A DNA stretch of 64,000 nt from Luteitalea pratensis (GTDB lineage: Bacteria > Acidobacteriota > Vicinamibacteria > Vicinamibacterales > Vicinamibacteraceae). The notes under the pieces are model-generated. The model was not told the origin of the DNA and did not search any database. It was given only the letters and a program-made list of their open reading frames with translations. This document shows positions 9,461 through 19,765 of the stretch, one piece after another. Made by a program: the position numbers and the translations under genes. The stretch spans positions 1,709,001-1,773,000 of the forward strand of contig NZ_CP015136.1 in NCBI RefSeq assembly GCF_001618865.1, in the 5' to 3' direction. The stretch's first letter is position 1. Every line of letters begins with the position of its first letter.

Positions 9461-10900
9461 GTGCGCATCGTCTCCTCCGTTGTCGTCCTCAGCGTGCTGA
9501 CCCTGGCGTGGGCCGACGCGCCCTCCTCCGGTGGCCTCACACCCCAGACGGGCGCCGAGTCTCACGCCCGACGCATCACCTGGCAGGACGTCGGGCCGCT
9601 GCACGCGCGCCTCGAGGCGCGCGGGTTTTCGGCGGCCGACTTCTCCGTCCGCATCGATCGCCTCGCTGAGGACAACGCCCGGCGTGTTCACCTCGGAGAC
9701 CTGGATCACCTCGTCTTCTTCGCACTCCAGTCGACGCGCTTCACGAGGCTGCCGGCGATGGAGCCGGCGCTCAGCGCCAGGGCGCTGGTCGACGACATGG
9801 ACCCTGCGGACCGCGACGCCTTCTTCGCCGACCCCGCCTCCGTTCGCGGCCGCGTCAACCCCGCCGTGCGCGCGCGCCTGACGGCGTTCCTGCGTGCGAT
9901 TGCTGCACCGGGCGCCGACGCACGGCTCGCGTATTTCGGTCGACTCGTCGGCGACGCGGTCCCTGCCGCGCGCGATCGCGAGGCGGCGCTCGTCGCCGAG
10001 TACCTCCGCGTGATGCGATTCGTGTACGAGAAGGAGTTCGGTGCGGGCCGATCCACGTCAGCGGCGGCGGCTGCCCTGTACCGCACGCGCGGCCTGAGCA
10101 CCGACACCGCCGTCGAGGCAGGATTTCTCGTGTCCCAGGGCCTGGGCGTGCTGCGCGGCCTTCAACCCGATCGGCGCGTACGTCGAGTGCTGATCATCGG
10201 CGCAGGGCTCGACATCGCGCCGCGCACGGCGCTGCTCGAAGCGGCGCCGCCCCAGAGCTATCAACCATGGGCCGTGCTCGACGCGCTGATCGGCCTCGGC
10301 CTGGCGAGGCTCGACGAGGTCGAGATCGTCGCGGCCGACATCAACCCCCGCGTCGTCGATTACCTGCAACAGTCACGAACCATTCCACCTCAGCTCCTGC
10401 TCGTGTCGGGGATCGGTGACGATGGCCGGGTGGCGCTCGCTGGTGGATACCGCGAGTACTTCGAGGCGTTTGGGCGTTCGCTGGGGCAGGTCGACACCGG
10501 GCCGCGCACCGGTCGTGGCATGCTCCTCGTGCCTGCCGGACATCTTTTCAAGCGTGTCCAGGTCTCCCGCGAGGCCGCACAGGTCCTGCACAGCGAGCGA
10601 TTCGACGTGGTCACCGAGCGCATCGTGGGGCGCACCTTCGATCTCGTCGTGGCCACCAACGTGTTTCCGTATTTCGACGACGACGCGCTGATGCTCGCGG
10701 TGGCGAACATCGCCGGTATGCTCGATGGGGATGGCGTGCTGCTGCACAACGAGCCACGCCCGACGCTGTTCGAAATCGCGGCGGCGCTCGGCTTGCCGCC
10801 GTGGCAGTCACGCCATGCGATCATCGCGACCGTGCGAGGGGCACCTCCGCTCGGCGACAGCATCTGGCTGCACGGTCGCCACCTTGTCGCCAATCGCTAA
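9461..10900 (+). CDS. exported protein with a SAM-dependent methyltransferase-like domain
   Basis: From GTG 9461 the protein has 479 residues and begins with a signal-like segment (MRIVSSVVVLSVLTLAWADA). An in-frame ATG at 9413 would add 16 residues, but it abuts the hairpin at 9365-9411 and its first codons are repeat-derived. The C-terminal half looks like a class I methyltransferase: motif I VLIIGAGLDIAPRT, an acidic motif II VEIVAADINPRVV, and a motif IV/V-like FDLVVATNVFPYFDD. The N-terminal half is helical and unassigned. An exported SAM-dependent enzyme would be unusual, so the hydrophobic start may instead be a membrane anchor. It converges on the CRTAC1 gene, with the two stop codons overlapping. 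Confidence 0.65.
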   Translation: MRIVSSVVVLSVLTLAWADAPSSGGLTPQTGAESHARRITWQDVGPLHARLEARGFSAADFSVRIDRLAEDNARRVHLGDLDHLVFFALQSTRFTRLPAMEPALSARALVDDMDPADRDAFFADPASVRGRVNPAVRARLTAFLRAIAAPGADARLAYFGRLVGDAVPAARDREAALVAEYLRVMRFVYEKEFGAGRSTSAAAAALYRTRGLSTDTAVEAGFLVSQGLGVLRGLQPDRRVRRVLIIGAGLDIAPRTALLEAAPPQSYQPWAVLDALIGLGLARLDEVEIVAADINPRVVDYLQQSRTIPPQLLLVSGIGDDGRVALAGGYREYFEAFGRSLGQVDTGPRTGRGMLLVPAGHLFKRVQVSREAAQVLHSERFDVVTERIVGRTFDLVVATNVFPYFDDDALMLAVANIAGMLDGDGVLLHNEPRPTLFEIAAALGLPPWQSRHAIIATVRGAPPLGDSIWLHGRHLVANR

Positions 10901-12660
10901 CGGGTTGGCCCGCGCACTGGCGTCCCGCGGCCTTCTGTCAGCGTGACCAGCCGGTCGATGCCGCTGGCCACGAACGCTTCCTCGACGCCGCTGGGCCACC
11001 GCACCGAGACACCGGTCACGGCGGTTGCGTCCCCGAGGCCGAAGTGGAGGCGGAGGTCGTTCTGCGCGTAGTAGCTTCCGCCGCCGCGCACCTCGTCCAC
11101 GAAGGTCCGTCCGCCTGACGACACGGTCACGCGCGCGCCGATCGCGTTGCGGTGCGACACGGTGCCGGCCAAGGCGATGCCGAGCCAGTGGCCCGCGCCC
11201 GGACGGATGTCGAGACGGAACAGGTCCGGTAGCGCGTGCATGTTGTTGACCACCACGTCGATGTCACCGTCGTTGTCGAGATCGCCGAATGCGGCGCCCC
11301 GGCTCGCGGCTGGTGTCGTCACGGGTGGGCCGAGTCGATCGGTGACGTCCTCGAACCGTCCCTTGCCGCGATTGTGATAGACCACCTTCCGCTGCCTGTA
11401 TGCGGCCTCGCCGGCCAAGGCTGAGACTTCGGGGTAGACGTGTCCGTTCACCAGGAACAGATCGGGCCACCCGTCGTGCTCGAGGTCGAGGAAGCCGACG
11501 CCCCATCCGAGCCAGCGCGTGTTGATGCCGATACCCGCCGCAAACGTGCGATCGTCGCAATCGCCGCGGCCCGTGTTGGCGTAGAGCGTCGACGTGTCAC
11601 CCGCAAAGTTGGTGCGGAAGATGTCCATCGTGCCGTTCCGGTCGTAGTCGCCCACGGCCAGGCCCATGCCTGCCTGCGCCCGGCCGTCCTGGCTGAACGC
11701 GCAGCCAGCTTCGATGGCGATGTCGTTGAAGGTGCCGTCCCGGTTGTTCCGATAGAGCGTGCTCGGCTTCGAATCGTTGGCCACGTACAGATCGATCCAT
11801 CCGTCATCGTCGAAGTCGAGCGTCGTGACGCCCAGCCCGTATGTCCCGCGCCCGCGCACGATACCCGACTTGTTCGAGACGTCCTCGAACGTGCCATCGC
11901 CACGATTCCGATAGAGCGCGTTCGTCGCGCCGGGAAGGCCTGGCGGCCCGCACGCCACCGGAAGGCCCTTGTAGCGGCACAGGCCGGACTCGGGCATTGG
12001 CGTCGCCCCGAGGTCGAGGTCGATGTAGTTGGCGACGAAGAGGTCGAGGTGACCATCGCGGTCGTAGTCGAGGAACGCGCAGCCCGCGCCCCATCGGCGC
12101 GCTGTCACCAGGCCCGCGCCAGCGGTGGTGTCGTCGAACGTACCCCCGGGGCGGTTCCGGAACAACCGGTTCTGTCCCCAGTAGGTCACCAGGAAATCGT
12201 CGCGGCCATCCGCGTCGTAGTCGCCGACGCAGGCCGCTTGACCCCAGCCGGACTGGCGAACACCGGCGCGGTCGGTCACGTCCTCGAAGGTGCCGTCGCG
12301 GCGGTTGCGATACAGGTGTGCCGTGGGTTCCTGGCCAGGCGGGAACCCCTCGAGCGTGGTGCCGTTCACCAGAAAGACGTCGAGCCAGCCGTCGCCATCG
12401 ATGTCGATGAGGGCCACGCCGCTGCCCGTCGTCTCGAGGAGGTAGCGGTTGCGCTCGCTGCCCCCGTACACGGTGACGCTGTCGAGACCGGCCTGGCGGG
12501 CGACGTTCACGAACGCAAACGGCAGGGCATCACCTTGCCCCGCCGTGAGGCGCAAGCCAGTCACGAGGAGGACCGCGGCTACGGCCGCCGCGATCCTGGC
12601 GCGAAAGTCGACGTGGCTTCGCACTGCAGCACCGCGACGGGACGACGTTGTCATCGCCAT
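10897..12660 (-). CDS. CRTAC1 family secreted FG-GAP/VCBS repeat protein (ASPIC/UnbV)
   Basis: This is a 587-residue exported protein; MAMTTSSRRG precedes a hydrophobic AAAVAAVLLVTGL. At least seven FG-GAP/VCBS-type repeats with calcium-binding D-x-D-x-D-G loops are visible (IDIDGDGWLD, GDYDADGRDD, LDYDRDGHLD, LDFDDDGWID, GDYDRNGTMD). The C-terminal ASPIC/UnbV domain follows (NAIGARVTVSSGGRTF). The fold is a beta-propeller, and in this phylum such proteins are secreted with unknown ligands. The start at 12660 is only 16 bp after the stop of the HerA-like ATPase gene on the same strand, so co-transcription is likely. Confidence 0.9.
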   Translation of the reverse strand: MAMTTSSRRGAAVRSHVDFRARIAAAVAAVLLVTGLRLTAGQGDALPFAFVNVARQAGLDSVTVYGGSERNRYLLETTGSGVALIDIDGDGWLDVFLVNGTTLEGFPPGQEPTAHLYRNRRDGTFEDVTDRAGVRQSGWGQAACVGDYDADGRDDFLVTYWGQNRLFRNRPGGTFDDTTAGAGLVTARRWGAGCAFLDYDRDGHLDLFVANYIDLDLGATPMPESGLCRYKGLPVACGPPGLPGATNALYRNRGDGTFEDVSNKSGIVRGRGTYGLGVTTLDFDDDGWIDLYVANDSKPSTLYRNNRDGTFNDIAIEAGCAFSQDGRAQAGMGLAVGDYDRNGTMDIFRTNFAGDTSTLYANTGRGDCDDRTFAAGIGINTRWLGWGVGFLDLEHDGWPDLFLVNGHVYPEVSALAGEAAYRQRKVVYHNRGKGRFEDVTDRLGPPVTTPAASRGAAFGDLDNDGDIDVVVNNMHALPDLFRLDIRPGAGHWLGIALAGTVSHRNAIGARVTVSSGGRTFVDEVRGGGSYYAQNDLRLHFGLGDATAVTGVSVRWPSGVEEAFVASGIDRLVTLTEGRGTPVRGPTR

Positions 12661-12676
12661 ATGGCGCCCTGCCCAG

Positions 12677-15079
12677 TCAGGCCGGTGGTTGCGGGACCCA
12701 CACGAGTGTCGCGGCCGACACCGTGATGTCGGACTTCTTCGGGCGCAGCACCAGGGGCTGCAGCGCCGCGGCGTCGTCACCGGCGGCGGCCGTCGCCTCG
12801 TTCTCGATGGCGGCCTGCATGTCGGCGAGTTTCTGTTGTTCCGAGGCCAGGTTTTCCTCGGCGCGCGTCACGTCCTGCTTCTCCTTCATCACCTTGCTGG
12901 CGCCACGGGCGGCGGTGCCGAGTCGCCCGGCATTGGCGGCGCTGAAGGCCTTGCGGCCGAACAATGCGCCGAAGACTCCTGTCGCGGCGGTCACGATGGC
13001 TGATCCCGTCGAGGACGTGACCTCCTGCTGCTGCTTGCCCAGCTGCTGTTCGGCCTTGCGGATACGGTCCTGGAGCGCCTGCAGGCGTGTCCCGTACTTT
13101 TTGCGAATCGCATCCACCTTGGCGTCCCGTTCGACACGGAGCGCCTCGGACAGCCGTGCCCGGAAGGCCGCCTCGGTCTCGCCCGGCGTCGAGTGCGTGC
13201 CGCTCGGCGCGTGCTCCTGCAGCGTGATCGCCTTCGTGTCGTACAGCCACGTGGCCACGGCCTTGCGCCAGGCCTCGTAGCTGCGCGGCGTGCTCGCGGC
13301 GGTGGGCAGATCGCCGTACGTCGCGGGTCCGCGTGGCGCCTGTTCGAGGTCCTCCGGGGCGACGTCCACCGATGTGGCCCGGTCGAGCGCCAGTGGCGTT
13401 GCGCCTGCCTGCAGCGGCACCAGCACCTGCACCGGCACCGTCTCGGCGATGCGCCGTTTCGTATCCGCGATGCGCACGGTGCCGGCTACGTAGAGCGCCG
13501 GGGCGTAGGCGAGGCCGGCTCCCGCGGCGGCACCGCGCGCCGGCACGAAGAGGGCCGTGACGCCAGGCGGGAGGACCGGCGGCGCACTCGCCGCGGTTGT
13601 AGGCGCGCCCTCGCCGTTCGGCGTTCGGCGTTCGACGTTCTCCAAGCCGGCGTTCGGCGTTCTGCGTTCGGCGTTCTCGCGCGCCTTCAGCTGTCTGATG
13701 TGCGTGCGCGTCAACGGACCGCGCAGGTAGGAGAGTGTCCACCGTGTCTCGAACGTCACCGGCGCCTGCTCGTGCACGTTGTGCATCAGGAACACCCGGT
13801 TGCCGAGCCCGGCGAGCACGTCGCCCATGCGTGCCCCGTCGAAGCTGCCGTCACCGCTGGCGCCCGCGAGGCCCTCGAGCACGCGCGCCTTGTCGCGTTC
13901 GGTCTGCAGGCGTCCGATGAACCAGGTGCCGGTGTTGGACAGCGCCTTGTAGTCCAGATCGACGGGGTTCTGCGTGGCGAGGACGACGCCCAGCCCGAAG
14001 GCGCGTGCCTGCTTCAGCAACAGGAGCATCGGACCCTTCGACGGCGGGTTGGCCACCGGCGGCAGGTAGCCGAAGATTTCGTCCATGTAGAGCAGCGCGC
14101 GCAGGCTCGTCGTGCCCGACTGCATTCGCACCCAGCCGAGAATCTCGTTGAGCAGCAGCGACACGAAGAACATCCGCTCGGCGTCGCTCAGGTGCGAAAT
14201 CGAGAACACCGCGGCCCGTGGCCGTCCGTCGGGTGTGCGCAGGAATGACGCGATGTCGAGCGGCACGCCCGTGAGCCACTGATCGAAGCCCGGCGCCGCG
14301 AGCAGGTTGTTCAACGCCATCGCCAGGCCGAAGCGCTCCTTGGCCGGGAAGAACGCATCCAGTTCGAGGGCGCCGATCCGCGTGACAGGTGGGGACTGGA
14401 TCTGCTGGATGAGCGTCACCAGGTCCAGGTCGGTGCCGGCGAGCCAGGCGGTCTCGAGCAGCTTGGCGATGAGGATGTGTTCGCGCGACTGCAGCGGATC
14501 GGCCTCGATGCCCGCGAGGCCCAGCAGACTGGTCGCCGTGGTCTGGAGACGTTCGCGCAGCAGGTCGCGATCCTCGAGCACCGCCGGCGACGGCACGGCG
14601 AACGATTTCAGGATCGACACCGGCGTACCGGCGCTGCTCCCTGGCGTGTAGATCGTGATTTCGGCGGCGTCGTGCAATCGCTTGACGCGCGCGGCGTCCT
14701 GGCCCCAGCTCTCGAGGCCCTGCCGCCAGCGCTCGGCCTGCGCCGCGGCAAACGCCGACACGTCCTGTCCCGCGCGTTGCGCCTCGTCCTCGTTCACCCA
14801 CGGTGCGAACGCCTCGCCCGACAGCGACGGGAAGGTCAGCGCCAGGTTCGAGAGGTCGCCCTTGGGGTCGATGATGATCGCGGGGATGCCATCGATCAAC
14901 GCCTCCTCGAGCAGCCCGATACAGAGGCCCGTCTTGCCGCTGCCGGTCATGCCGATGCACACCGCATGCGTCAGCAGATCGCGCGAGTCGTACATCAGCG
15001 GCGCCGGCGTTGCCGTCTTCGTCGTGAGGTCGTAGGGGCGGCCGAGATAGAACGCACCGAGTGTCTCGAAGTCCTGCAT
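12677..15079 (-). CDS. HerA/FtsK-like P-loop ATPase (DUF853-type)
   Basis: This 800-residue cytosolic ATPase has a Walker A GMTGSGKT at residues 43-50, an IIDPKGDLSNL motif after it, and a Walker B/DEAD-like LLYMDEIFGYLPP near residue 330. LATQNPVDLDYKALSNTGTWFIGRLQTERD follows in shorter conserved blocks (sensor and arginine finger region). These are hallmarks of the HerA-related helicase/translocase family with a helicase C-like end. A Lys/Glu/Gln-rich helical segment lies at about residues 690-760 (IRKAEQQLGKQQQEV). Residues about 466-488 read ENAERRTPNAG...NVERRTPNGE, which is the translated product of a GAACGCC heptamer array inside the gene, in a linker between the ATPase core and the C-terminal part. 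Confidence 0.85.
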   Translation of the reverse strand: MQDFETLGAFYLGRPYDLTTKTATPAPLMYDSRDLLTHAVCIGMTGSGKTGLCIGLLEEALIDGIPAIIIDPKGDLSNLALTFPSLSGEAFAPWVNEDEAQRAGQDVSAFAAAQAERWRQGLESWGQDAARVKRLHDAAEITIYTPGSSAGTPVSILKSFAVPSPAVLEDRDLLRERLQTTATSLLGLAGIEADPLQSREHILIAKLLETAWLAGTDLDLVTLIQQIQSPPVTRIGALELDAFFPAKERFGLAMALNNLLAAPGFDQWLTGVPLDIASFLRTPDGRPRAAVFSISHLSDAERMFFVSLLLNEILGWVRMQSGTTSLRALLYMDEIFGYLPPVANPPSKGPMLLLLKQARAFGLGVVLATQNPVDLDYKALSNTGTWFIGRLQTERDKARVLEGLAGASGDGSFDGARMGDVLAGLGNRVFLMHNVHEQAPVTFETRWTLSYLRGPLTRTHIRQLKARENAERRTPNAGLENVERRTPNGEGAPTTAASAPPVLPPGVTALFVPARGAAAGAGLAYAPALYVAGTVRIADTKRRIAETVPVQVLVPLQAGATPLALDRATSVDVAPEDLEQAPRGPATYGDLPTAASTPRSYEAWRKAVATWLYDTKAITLQEHAPSGTHSTPGETEAAFRARLSEALRVERDAKVDAIRKKYGTRLQALQDRIRKAEQQLGKQQQEVTSSTGSAIVTAATGVFGALFGRKAFSAANAGRLGTAARGASKVMKEKQDVTRAEENLASEQQKLADMQAAIENEATAAAGDDAAALQPLVLRPKKSDITVSAATLVWVPQPPA
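13617..13682. repeat. GGCGTTC heptamer array captured inside a coding sequence
   Basis: Two clusters of GGCGTTC and one-base variants (GACGTTC, TGCGTTC) lie in the HerA-like gene. Three 7-bp units make 21 bp, so the array stays in frame and encodes ERRTPNA-type peptides on the minus strand. The same unit fills the non-coding gap at 45691-45788 and the stretch after the AsmA-like gene (16867-16893). Confidence 0.8.
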
Positions 15080-15150
15080 GGTTGCTGATAGTAGCGAATC
15101 ACGACCATGGCCGAGCTGCCTTTTCGGCCCGTACGCTATACGCTCACGTC

Positions 15151-16860
15151 GTGGCCGAGTCGTCCCAGCGTCGCCCGCGCCGCATCCGCAACTACCTGCT
15201 GTTCACGCTCGGCGTGATCGTGGCCCTGTCGGCCGCCATCGGGCTCACCGCGCGCCCTCGCCTCGAGCACTGGCTGCGCACCACAGTCATCGCCACGCTC
15301 GAGAAGCGCCTCGATAGCCACGTCGAACTGCAGCGCATCTCGATCGAGATCGGACCGGTCACGCGCATCAGCGGCGGCCCACTGACGATTCGCCATCGCA
15401 GCCGGCTGGACGTCGCACCGCTCGTGCACCTCGATTGGTTCGAGACCACGATGACGTGGCGCGAACTGCTGCGCCGCCCCCGCCGCGTGGACACGATCAC
15501 GCTGACGGGACTGGCCATCGCCATCCCGCCGTCGCCGGGCGAGGGGCAACCTCGCTTCCCGAAGGCCGATAAGACGTCTGGCGAGTCGTCAGCGACGACG
15601 ATCGGTGACGTCACCGCACACGACGTCGCGACAGAACGCCCCGTCCAGGGGCAGCCGCCCACGTCGGCCGCGCCGCCCCAGGTCGCACCGCCTGCTGGCA
15701 CGCCCGGCAAGACGCCGGCGGTGATCATCGGGCGAATCACCGCCGACGCCGCGACGCTGACGATCCTGCCGCGCGAGATCCGCAAGCTGCCGCGGCGTTT
15801 CGTCATGCACCGCCTCACGGTGCGTGACATCACCACGACCCTGCCGATGTCGTTCGAGACGGTGCTCGAGAATCCGCAGCCGCGCGGGCGGATCGAGAGC
15901 AGCGGCACCTTCGGGCCGTGGAACGTCGAAACGCCCGCCCGCACGCCACTCGAGGCCGACTATCGTTTCGTCGACGCGGACCTCTCCACCATCAAGGGCA
16001 TCGCCGGTATCGTGCAATCGACAGGCACCTACGACGGCGTCCTCGAACGGATCGAGGCGGTCGGCACCACAACCATGCCCGGCTTCGACCTGAAGGTGGG
16101 TGGACGACCGATGCCGCTGTCCACGAAGTTCACCGTGATCGTGGACGGCACCAACGGCAACACCTACATCCAGCCCGCCGAAGGGCTCCTCGGGGCGCAT
16201 ACCCCCATCCGCGTCACCGGCGGCATCGTCAAGGCCGAGGATCGACGGGGAAGGACCGTCGATCTGGCGACGACGATCACCAATGGGCGACTGGAGGAGG
16301 TACTGGCGCTCGTGGTCGACGGTGCGCCCGCGATGCGGGGGCGGCTTGGTGTCGTGGCCTCGCTCCTGATTCCCCCTGGGCCAGTGCCGGTGGTCGACAA
16401 GATGGTGCTGGCAGGCCGCTTCACCCTGGCGGACGCGACGTTCACCAGCCGGGTGATGCAGGACAAGCTGGACGAGCTGAGTCGGCGTGCGCAGGGACGG
16501 CCGCGCGACGCCGACATCACCCGCGCGCTGTCGGCCTTCACCGGGCAATTCAGGATGGCTGACGGTGTCATCCGGTTCCCCGCGGTGTCATTCGTCGTGG
16601 ATGGCGCGAGGGTCGAACTGTCGGGCACGTACGCCGTGCGCGGGCAGGGGCTGCACTTCGACGGCCGCATCCGCCTGCAGGCCGGCGTCTCGCAGATGCT
16701 GGTGGGGAAGAAGCGGTGGCTGCTGCGGCCATTCGACCGGTTGTTCCGGCGCGACGGCGCGACCGAGTTCCCGATTCACATCCGCGGCTCGGTCGCGCAC
16801 CCGGTGTTCGGAGTGGACGTCCGGGAAACCGTCAAACGCGCCCTCCTGCCTGGCCGGTAG
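15151..16860 (+). CDS. AsmA-like membrane-anchored periplasmic protein
   Basis: From GTG 15151 the protein has 569 residues. It has a basic N-terminus (SSQRRPRRIRNY), one transmembrane helix (LLFTLGVIVALSAAIGL) and a long periplasmic beta-rich part. The block LTARPRLEHWLRTTVIATLEKRLDS, followed by VELQRISIEIG in a separate stretch, resembles the N-terminal part of AsmA/YhdP-like bridge proteins thought to carry phospholipid between membranes. A Pro/Ala-rich insert lies near residue 165. The C-terminal region (VSFVVDGARVELSGTY, FPIHIRGSVAHPVFGVDV) fits the AsmA C-terminal fold. It is divergent from the HerA-like gene, with about 70 bp between starts. The family assignment is by overall pattern. 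Confidence 0.65.
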   Translation: MAESSQRRPRRIRNYLLFTLGVIVALSAAIGLTARPRLEHWLRTTVIATLEKRLDSHVELQRISIEIGPVTRISGGPLTIRHRSRLDVAPLVHLDWFETTMTWRELLRRPRRVDTITLTGLAIAIPPSPGEGQPRFPKADKTSGESSATTIGDVTAHDVATERPVQGQPPTSAAPPQVAPPAGTPGKTPAVIIGRITADAATLTILPREIRKLPRRFVMHRLTVRDITTTLPMSFETVLENPQPRGRIESSGTFGPWNVETPARTPLEADYRFVDADLSTIKGIAGIVQSTGTYDGVLERIEAVGTTTMPGFDLKVGGRPMPLSTKFTVIVDGTNGNTYIQPAEGLLGAHTPIRVTGGIVKAEDRRGRTVDLATTITNGRLEEVLALVVDGAPAMRGRLGVVASLLIPPGPVPVVDKMVLAGRFTLADATFTSRVMQDKLDELSRRAQGRPRDADITRALSAFTGQFRMADGVIRFPAVSFVVDGARVELSGTYAVRGQGLHFDGRIRLQAGVSQMLVGKKRWLLRPFDRLFRRDGATEFPIHIRGSVAHPVFGVDVRETVKRALLPGR

Positions 16861-16866
16861 CACCAC

Positions 16867-16993
16867 AGTGGGAACGCCGAACGCCGAACGCCGGACATGG
16901 TCAGCCCTGATCCTGAGCGTGGGTCCTGGGCGCAGCCGCGACGCGGCGAGGGCAATGCCTTCGACATTCCGGCATTCCCGGCATTACTGAATT
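16867..16993. repeat. intergenic heptamer arrays (GAACGCC, CATTCCSG)
   Basis: Three to four GAACGCC units follow the AsmA-like stop, and CATTCCGG/CATTCCCG units lie at 16965-16985. The same CATTCC series recurs at 45863-45895. No gene is visible in this gap. Confidence 0.6.
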
Positions 16994-17001
16994 CTGCAGA
17001 A

Positions 17002-17077
17002 TGGGGTGGGTGAGGGGATTCGAACCCCCAACATCCGGAGCCACAGTCCGGCGCTCTGCCCTTGAGCTACACCCACC
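17002..17077 (-). tRNA. tRNA-His (anticodon GTG)
   Basis: The minus strand folds as a complete cloverleaf. The acceptor arm is 8 bp (GGTGGGTG with CACCCACC), including the extra G-1:C73 pair that identifies histidine tRNA. The T arm has GGTTCGAATCC, and the anticodon loop CTGTGGC gives GTG. The 3' CCA is encoded (17002-17004). It is a single gene, not in a cluster. Confidence 0.97.
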
Positions 17078-17157
17078 GTGCTGGAGTGGTCGACGCGTCC
17101 GGCGTCGAGGCAGCTCGAAAGTATACCACCGCCCTTCCGCGCCAGCCACTCGCATCA

Positions 17158-17230
17158 TGCCTCATGCCTTACGTCTCATGCTGGCTATGCCACAAGCCAT
17201 AAGCGTAAGCCGTAAGCCGCAAGCCGCGGA
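17158..17230. repeat. degenerate short tandem array between tRNA-His and the hybrid kinase
   Basis: Runs of CTCATGCC, then AAGCCGTAAGCCGCAAGCC, form short approximately 7-bp repeats with changing units. They lie just upstream of the hybrid kinase leader. No coding potential is seen. Confidence 0.55.
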
Positions 17231-17336
17231 CACCGTCTGGCGACGGTAATCCGGGCGGAGATGCTCACGTTTCACACGCCCGCGCCGAATACCGGAGCGG
17301 CCGGTATCGCCCGGTCCGCGACTGGCGGGAGTGTGT

Positions 17337-19574
<2,238 letters not shown>

Positions 19575-19580
19575 AGGTGT

Positions 19581-19746
19581 CTCAGGACTCAGGACTCAGG
19601 ACTCAGGACTCAGGTCTCAGGCCACAGGGCCCGGGGCTCGGGGCTCGCGCTTGACTTGAGACCTGAGACTTGAGACTTGAGACTTGAGACTTGAGACTTG
19701 AGACTTGAGACCTGAAGCCTGAGACCTGAAGCCTGAGACCTGAGAC
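19581..19746. repeat. paired heptamer arrays (CTCAGGA)n and (TGAGACT)n between convergent genes
   Basis: About six CTCAGGA/T units (19581-19621) face 13 TTGAGAC/CTGAGAC-type units (19656-19746). CTCAGGT is the reverse complement of ACCTGAG, so the two blocks can pair into a long imperfect hairpin exactly between the ends of the hybrid kinase and glnS. A bidirectional terminator-like role is possible but unproven. Confidence 0.7.
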
Positions 19747-19765
19747 GCAAGGCGTAAGCCCTGGC

